A DNA stretch of 64,000 nt from Synanceia verrucosa (lineage: Eukaryota; Chordata; Actinopteri; Perciformes; Synanceiidae). The notes below the pieces were generated by a model, which worked only from the letters and a program-made list of their open reading frames with translations, was not told the DNA's origin and made no database searches. Position numbers and translations under genes: made by a program. The stretch covers positions 5,587,011 through 5,651,010 of the forward strand of contig CM056564.1 of assembly GCA_029721515.1 (NCBI GenBank), in the 5' to 3' direction. Below, piece after piece: positions 57,911-64,000 of the stretch (its first letter is position 1; each line of letters opens with the position of its first letter).

Positions 57911-58360
57911 ACCACATCTCATGTGCAACTCTTGCTGTCTAGAAACAGACTAGAAGTTGAACAGCAGTGGTGGATCATTTTGTGCTTAAGCTGCTGTGGG
58001 TAAAGAGGGATTAATAAAGTAATTCTTCATCTTAGATATACAGACAGTTTTGTGGGTGTGCTAGCTTCAGGGGAAACTAAATATGAAGGCAAATAAGATG
58101 AGTGATTAAGCCAGAGGTGAAGTACATTTTTAAATTGTGTCCTGTCTGTGTTTGAGCTGCAGCTTTCCTTCTCTGCTTGGTTTAACTCTCTGCATCCATT
58201 AGTATAATCAGCTTCAGTCAACCAAAGACATTTATTGAGATTAAGCTGAAAGAGAATGAAACAGCAAAGTTCAGCTGTTCGATCAGAAAGCAATGGGACC
58301 GGACAAATGATCAGGTTTCTGTTCAGGTTTTGTTTCATTGAGCTTGGGGGGGACTCAAGG
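57911..58360. repeat. Array spacer block, copy of 34930-35230
   Basis: Shares 'gtgtgctagcttcagggga' and 'tccattagtataatcagctt' with 35.0 and 47.8 kb. The minus-strand open frame (ADYTNGCRE.NQAEK) recurs in those copies but without conserved borders, so it is treated as part of a repeat. Confidence 0.45.
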
Positions 58361-58639
58361 TTGGTGATTTTTACATCTGTCTTTCTCTCTCTGTGAGGGA
58401 GTCAGGCACAAGAGGCACAATTCAAAGAGATATTGGTATGTTTTTAATGCACGATTTAAAGTTCTAAAATAAAAAACTGTATTTACAAAATATGGATGCA
58501 ACACCTGACTATAGTATTTACTAAAACGTTAGAAACAGAAAACACTTCTCAAGGAAGGAAACTAACCTTAAACTGACTAACACTCTTTCTGAGGCTGTCT
58601 AACTAGAACTGAGAACATTCCCTAAAGACAATGATCTAA

Positions 58640-59645
58640 AACAAAGAAACAACAATGATAACAAGGACCCCTGTGGGGTACTGACGGGCCTTCACAGTGT
58701 GTTGCACTGCCACCCGATGCACCGCCGGCTCCTGTAGTTGCTGACCTTGGTCATCGCAGGCCCCTGGACTTTTTTTGCATGTACTGTGTCCTTTATTTCT
58801 GACGAGCTCCATATCCTAAGGGTGTCCATCTGTGCACTTATCACCGAGACTCCCTAAGCAGTTCTATGATCGACTTTTTGGTCGTGTCATCGGACTTGCG
58901 CTGCATTTCTTGAACACACGGGTGAAGAGAGGAGCTGAGCTGTCAACTGAACACCACCTGGTGATCAGTTGAAATGGGCAGGGTTAACCACCACCAATGG
59001 TGGGGGAAGATGCTGGTCCAAACATAGTATGGGATTCTGCTGGGAACATCTGGCAGAGTCCACTGTCAGGGGGAGTTTCATCTCCTACCTCCGGCAGACC
59101 ATATCCACATCCGTGTCGACCACGTCCTTAGAAGACCTCTTCAGTTCCACCGACACACCTTCCACACCTATGAGGAAGCAGAAACTGGGGACTCTGAGGC
59201 AGGCTCTCCTATCTCTGGGTTCGAGGTCATCGAAATGGTAAAAAAGCTGACTTCACCAAACGATATATGTTCCTACCCTCACCTACAGTCACAAGCTATG
59301 GGTCATGACTGAAAGAACACAGATACAAGCAGCCAAAATGAGTTTCCTCCACAAGGTGTCCAGGCTCTCCCTTAGAGATAAAGTGAGAAGCTTGGTCATC
59401 AGAGTAGAGCCGCTGCTCCTCCACATCAAGGAGGGCCAGATGAGGTGGCTCAGGGATCTGTTTAGAATGCCTCCTGAACGTCCCACTGGCAGAAGGTCCT
59501 GAGGAAGAGCCAGGGTACGCTGATGAGACTATGTCTCCCAGCTATCTTTGGAATGCCTCGGGATCCCCCTGGAAGAGCTGGACAAAGTGGCTGGGGAGAG
59601 GGAAGACTAGGTTTCCCTGCTTAAGCTGCTGCCAATGTGATCCCA
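58640..59645 (+). mobile_element. Non-LTR retrotransposon 3' part (Rex/RTE-like), decayed
   Basis: Contains AAKMSFLHKVSRLSLRDKVR, VEPLLLHIKEGQMRWLRDLF and RMPPERPTGRR (59305-59500), followed by broken C-terminal sequence and a 'gataagtggaagaggatgga' tail with (GGAT)n. This C-terminal layout is typical of fish Rex/RTE-type LINE second frames. Upstream 58930-59240 probably belongs to the same element. Confidence 0.55.
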
Positions 59646-59654
59646 GATAAGTGG

Positions 59655-59700
59655 AAGAGGATGGATGGATGGTTGGATGGATGGATGGATGGTTGGATGG
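59655..59700. repeat. (GGAT)n-type microsatellite
   Basis: Tail of the LINE: repeated GGATGGAT with GGTT variants. Confidence 0.85.
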
Positions 59701-60050
59701 TTCAGCAGCAGGAACACAACTCTAAACATACAGCCAGAGCTACAATAAAATGGTTTAGATCAAAGCATTCATGTGTTAGAATGGTCCAGTCAAAGCCCAG
59801 ACCTAAATCCTATTGAGAAGCTGTGGCAACAATTTAGAATTGCTGTCCGCTGATGCTTTCCATCCACGGCATCCTGATTGAACAGCTATTTTGCAAAGAG
59901 GAATGGGCAGAAATTGCAGTCTCTAGATGTAGAAAGCTGGTAGAGATGTACGCTAAAAGACCTGCAGATGTAATTGCTGTGAAAGGTGGTTCCACAAAAT
60001 ATTGCCTCCATTTCACAATTATGTGCTACTTCCTCAAGAAATACATTTAA
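59700..60050 (+). mobile_element. Tc1 transposase C-terminal fragment
   Basis: Readings across frames give TARATIKWFRSKHS, then ELFCKEEWAEI-like (EQLFCKEEWAEIAVSRCRKL) and VIAVKGGSTKY, the usual C-terminal end of fish Tc1 transposases. Frameshifts and no terminal repeats. Confidence 0.65.
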
Positions 60051-60099
60051 GTTTGTTCTTGTAACATGACAAGTTACAAGTGCAAGGAGCATGCATACT

Positions 60100-61194
60100 G
60101 CCAGGCACTGAGCATCACATATTCACATGGATGAGTTTACCTTGCAGTCAGTACAGACAACATGGCGTCAAATGAACAGCAGCATTGTTATTGCCCTCAA
60201 AATGACAAATTGCTGTGTTATTCATACGCTATCAGGCTGTCAGGGGTTTAGAGGGGAAGGTCACACAGAGGAGGAAGAGGGTTTACATATTGTATACATG
60301 CTTCAGTCTTTTAAATTTGATTGTGTATTATGAACAAGTCCTTGTGTGAAATATGTAAAAATCACTCCATCTCTTTTAAGAGGCCAGTGTGGTCCTTACA
60401 CATTACACCACACTGACTGAAATCCATCCCATTGCTTGTTATTCCACTATACAAGGAAATATGTCCTTTATCATGCAACAACAGTTCATAATTTCTGGTG
60501 ATCTCTGTCATTGTTTATTCATTTTTAAAGACGTGCCAGAGCAATGCTAAGCGCCACCCCTCCTGTCAGTGCTCTGTCCAATGCCACGCCCCCTCTCCTG
60601 CTAAATATGATGCAAGACAAAGGGTGCATGACCAGGATGACACATGAATGCATCTGATTGGTTCTTTCCATTCAGACCAAAAGGCAGGGATTGGTCAGAG
60701 TTTTTACAGTCCTGCAGCTGATTCAATTCCTTCCTTTTTCTGAATACATGCTGTATTGACTGCTCTCAGGATGGAAGGACCATTTCACCCAGTAGAACAA
60801 AAAGTGCCTCTGAACAGGATTACCAACTCTACCTTTAAGTATTAATACACCATTGATGCTTCAGTGATTCATCAGTCTCACTTTGAGAGAGATGAACTGA
60901 AATGACTTTTTATTTGTAGAAAGAAGTTTCCATGTTTTCTATTTACTTCACTTGTTATGTGCTGTGTGTGTTGCTGTTGGTCTTTCTCTCTCTCTCTCTC
61001 TCTCTGCAGGTTCCTCCTCTGTTTGATGATGGGTTGTACCAGTGACGTAAACCGGAGGGATGAGTAGCCCGACAGTGTGAACACAAATGGTTTCAGGGCA
61101 TGGGGCTTGTGGTCCAGGGCTATTAGCACTGAGGTAGCCCCCTACTGCCTTGGCCCAGCCTGGCTCAATAGTGTGAAACCAGCTATTCACAGGC
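60100..61194. repeat. Array spacer before unit 5
   Basis: 60300-60420 and 60770-60950 match 27650-27900. A CT microsatellite lies at about 60984-61007, and 61015-61180 repeats the 530-1040 element. No gene. Confidence 0.45.
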
Positions 61195-61499
61195 ATGTTT
61201 CCAGCTTTCAGTGGAACCAGATATGAATCAGAATGAGATTCAATCAGAGTGAAACTTTATCTCCTGCTGCAGTCTATATATCCATCAACACTGAACTAGT
61301 TGGATTAATACACTGAAACCAAACTAAGAATATTTCACTTTACAAATGGACTTAATATTGACATGATTGTCCTCAGCTGTACTTTGTCTGCTCTGTGATA
61401 GAAATTTAATGTCACACTAAAAACCAACATGTTTTCCGCTGACTATATCTGATAACTGTTGTGAAGCTGTTTGCAAGTGATCAGAGGTAGAAAAGAAAA

Positions 61500-61696
61500 G
61501 AGTGTACATGCATAGAGTGTTTATTTGAAGCTGTCAATCACATGGAAACTGACAGGAAGTGGAGTTGATGAGTTTCAATAGTAGAGGACAGAAAAGGTAT
61601 GACAGTGATAATAGTAATGATGATGATGATGAAGACTGTTAGTACGCTGCATCACATTGAGACTGACAGTCGGTCCTTCGCTGCTCCTTCACAGTT
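61500..61696 (-). other. Peptide-array unit 5: last (3' UTR) exon with AATAAA
   Basis: Acceptor TTGTGTACAG. AATAAA at 61520-61525 on the minus strand. Confidence 0.5.
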
Positions 61697-61804
61697 CTGT
61701 ACACAATCAAATCATCAACATGAACAAGGTTTAAGGAAACAGTGAGTTCAAGCTCAAGGATGGAAATAATACATTTAAAAAAAATAATATTCTTCTTACC
61801 TGTT

Positions 61805-63378
61805 TTAACCCATGTTTTTGAACCCTGAAAAAAAACAGGTTTTCAAATGTCAGTATTATGCTTCATGATGGCTTTGTCAACAAACTGTGTCTTTGTGTTT
61901 TCATTTGTCATGTACATATCAGTCAAATCTCCTGAGGATTTTATTGTTAGGATTGTTTATATTTGCCACATAAATAAAGTGAGACTACTCTTTAGAAACC
62001 AGAGAAACTGAGTGTGGTTGATTTCAACCTCAAAAAGTCTGAGGTGATTCCTAACTTCCTGTCACACATCAGACTGAACCCCTTTTCAAACATGGAATAT
62101 TCGTCATTGGTAGCTTCCTCTACCTGTTAAAGTGATGCCTTAGTCATTTAATAATATAATTCACACTGACCTCATAATTATAGTGAGGAACAGCTTGTAG
62201 GTTTCAGGGTGTTAGAAGGAAAAGTTCACACAGAGGAGGAGAGTTCATATAAGGAATAACACTTAGTTGATGATGCAGAGGCCTGAATTGTTGGACACAC
62301 AGTATACACTCAAAAAAATCATTTGTTGGGTGAATATAAAAAATATGGAAAGTATTTCCACCCAATTATAATATGTTCATTTAGCAAGAAACAGTTTTGT
62401 TGAGTGAAATAAAAGTAAATATGCTGGGTCAACGTAAGATGTTGGTGTTACTATTACTTAATTACGAGGGGTAAATCCAAAATAACAACCAGTTGGGTAA
62501 ACATAAAAAAATAATGGAAAGTATTTCCACCCAATTATAATACACTAATTTAGCAGGAAATAGATTTGTTAAGTGAAATTATGTGAAAATTTTGAATCAA
62601 CATAAGGTGTTGGTGTTACTTTTACTCAGTTATGAGAGGGTAAAGCCAACATGACAATAATTTGTTGGCTGAACACACACAAAAAATGGAAAGTAATTTC
62701 CACCAAATTATAATATGCTCATTTAGCAAGCGATGTAAATGCTAAGTAGCTAAGCATAGCAACTAATGCTGCTATGGTTAGCTGCTAATGCTGCTATGAT
62801 TAGTGAGTACACTATGAAAACATTCCGTGACAGAATTAAACTTTCAAAATTATAGAGCAGACAGTAACAAGTTCTGTGACATTTCTGTGCAGTGTTTTAT
62901 TTTGAAGTCAAAGTTTTTTTTAAGTTAGTTAGCTTAGCGTCTTCCACAGCGAACACTGCTGACTCTCAGCATGTGTTTTGAACTGTGTGCTGAACTTCAG
63001 GCTCGCTCACTACTGCCACCTTCTGCTCTGGAGTTGTACACCCAATTTGCTATCTTACCCAAAATGCATTAGGTTCTGTCAACATAAATTAATTTACACA
63101 ATGTTAAGTTACTGCACACCATGCTAAAATTATATTACTTATATTCAACCACAAAACTATATATACTATATAATTATCTATATATGGTAGAAGCTACATG
63201 TTACACTTCGATTAATGTAGCAGACCCCAGTTTGGCCTCTTTGAGTGTAGTCTATGAATTCCAGATTACTGACAACTTCTGTTTAAGAAATGCTTCTACT
63301 TACCTGACTCCCTTTTTGGAGGAACCCGTTCTGAATTTCCACTGTTACCATATTTTTCACCACGCCTATTTATCCAAC
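61805..63378 (-). CDS. Secreted cationic peptide gene, array unit 5 (5' end outside window)
   Basis: The middle exon is 63304-63378 (75 nt, phase 1 to 1): GWINRRGEKYGNSGNSERV then PPKRES. The C-terminal exon is 61800-61824 (25 nt): GFKNMG then TAA. Compared with the other units this small exon has lost exactly three bases, keeping the frame to its stop, which supports the reading. It shares KYGNSGNS with unit 1. The predicted mature peptide has about seven Lys/Arg and three Glu. The signal exon should lie beyond 64000. A transposon with internal repeats sits in the intron. Confidence 0.5.
62307..63247. mobile_element. Non-autonomous DNA transposon with internal tandem repeats
   Basis: The ends CACTCAAAAAAA and TTTGAGTG form a short inverted repeat flanked by TA. 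The uninterrupted site is visible in the other units ('cacacagcatagtctatt'). Inside, a unit of about 175 nt starting near 'tttgttgggtgaa' is repeated about 2.3 times ('ggaaagtatttccacccaat' at about 62347, 62516 and 62687). Confidence 0.65.
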
Positions 63379-63429
63379 CTGCGAAACAGAGGCCAAACTC
63401 AGATTCAGATTCACTTTGTTGTTTATTTC

Positions 63430-63640
63430 ACGGAGAGGTGCCCTTGAGCAAGGCACTGAACCCCTAATTGCTCGTGGCATCTGGATATGGGGCTACCCCT
63501 TTGCTCTGACACCTCTCCTCTAATACCTGTACATGAGTGTTTCATAACCTGTGTGTGATATGCAACAGAAAAATCATAATAACAGAGTGAAAACTGTAAT
63601 TTCCCCATTGAGGGATCAATAAAGTAATGCTTCTTCGTCT
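63430..63640 (+). mobile_element. SINE-like repeat tail
   Basis: Same unit as 32360-32610: 'gtgcccttgagcaaggcact' through 'ggatcaataaagtaatgctt'. Confidence 0.5.
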
Positions 63641-63835
63641 TCTTCTATTTTGTTTGAAATATGCTTATACAACTATTATATTACTTATAAAATAGGTTTC
63701 ATCTCGACTGTATGTTGTCATTTTAGCTGACATTTGCACTCGTAGATGGATGTTGTCGAAGAGGACATGGAGGTACCATAAAAAAAATCACAATGAAGGG
63801 GTGCTATTGTAAATCGGGAGTAAAAAACAAAAAAA

Positions 63836-64000
63836 ATAAACTAGAAAAGCACTCAGAGAGCACAGACCTCCGCCATGGTGCTGGCAGGGACTTTTTATTT
63901 AAAGTTATCCCCGTCGCCAAGGAGGTTAAGTTTTCACCGGGGCTTGTTTGTTTGTTTGTTTGTTTGTTTGCAAAGTAACTCAAAAAGTTATGGACGGTTT
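63836..64000. repeat. Dispersed repeat, copy of 6950-7245
   Basis: Starts 'aaactagaaaagcactcaga' and carries 'cagacctccgccatggtg', a (TTTG)n run and 'caaagtaactcaaaaagtta'. Continues past the window. Confidence 0.6.

Noticed and set aside
1..64000. CRISPR arrays, bacterial operons or phage
   Set aside because: No regularly spaced short repeats, ribosome-binding sites or dense coding; introns and fish transposons show a vertebrate nuclear genome.

Overview
The window looks like vertebrate nuclear DNA from a teleost fish, probably a percomorph. It is AT-rich and intron-rich, has no operon-like coding, and is packed with element types typical of fish: Tc1/mariner, hAT, PIF/Harbinger and piggyBac-like DNA transposons, tRNA-derived SINEs, an L1-clade LINE, Rex/RTE-like and Penelope-like fragments, a chromodomain Ty3/Gypsy element and a BEL/Pao remnant. 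No species can be named from sequence alone. All identifications are from reading motifs; no database search was run.

Region 1 (about 1-15.5 kb). The minus strand carries a multi-exon gene whose exons at 3539-4598, 5492-5739, 5824-6149, 9328-9754 and 14117-14258 mostly join in phase, with a possible first exon at 15397-15502. It encodes a protein with many W-x-x-[S/T/A]-W repeats and a very acidic C-terminal region. I do not recognise the family. Its introns hold a Tc1 copy, a Tc1-like element with an extra insert, a piggyBac-like MITE, a SINE and a hAT MITE with a perfect 8-bp target duplication.

Region 2 (about 15.7-64 kb). This is a tandem array of five related minus-strand genes for small secreted peptides (units at about 15.8-18.6, 28.5-33.4, 43.0-46.1, 51.1-54.1 and 61.5->64 kb). 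Each unit has a conserved AATAAA-bearing last exon, a tiny C-terminal coding exon, one or two variable middle exons, a 21-residue signal-peptide exon (units 1-4) and, upstream, a TATA box with a short non-coding first exon (units 1-4). The signal peptide and promoter are nearly identical between copies, while the mature peptide diverges strongly and is cationic in units 2 and 5. This resembles rapidly evolving defence or signalling peptides and is the main candidate for an undescribed system. Units 1, 2 and 5 have coherent reading frames. Units 3 and 4 carry a shortened middle exon that changes the phase and may be decaying.

The spacers are filled with mobile DNA. A nearly intact Ty3/Gypsy chromovirus-type element (36682-42571) lies in the spacer between units 2 and 3. 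A solo LTR of the same family sits at the equivalent place with the same flanking CTTAA between units 3 and 4, so the tandem duplication of this block came after the insertion. The spacer between units 1 and 2 has a BEL/Pao remnant and two older LTRs. An L1 fragment lies inside unit 2. The region 54.4-60 kb holds a Harbinger copy split by a SINE, a three-copy repeat and LINE/Tc1 fragments.
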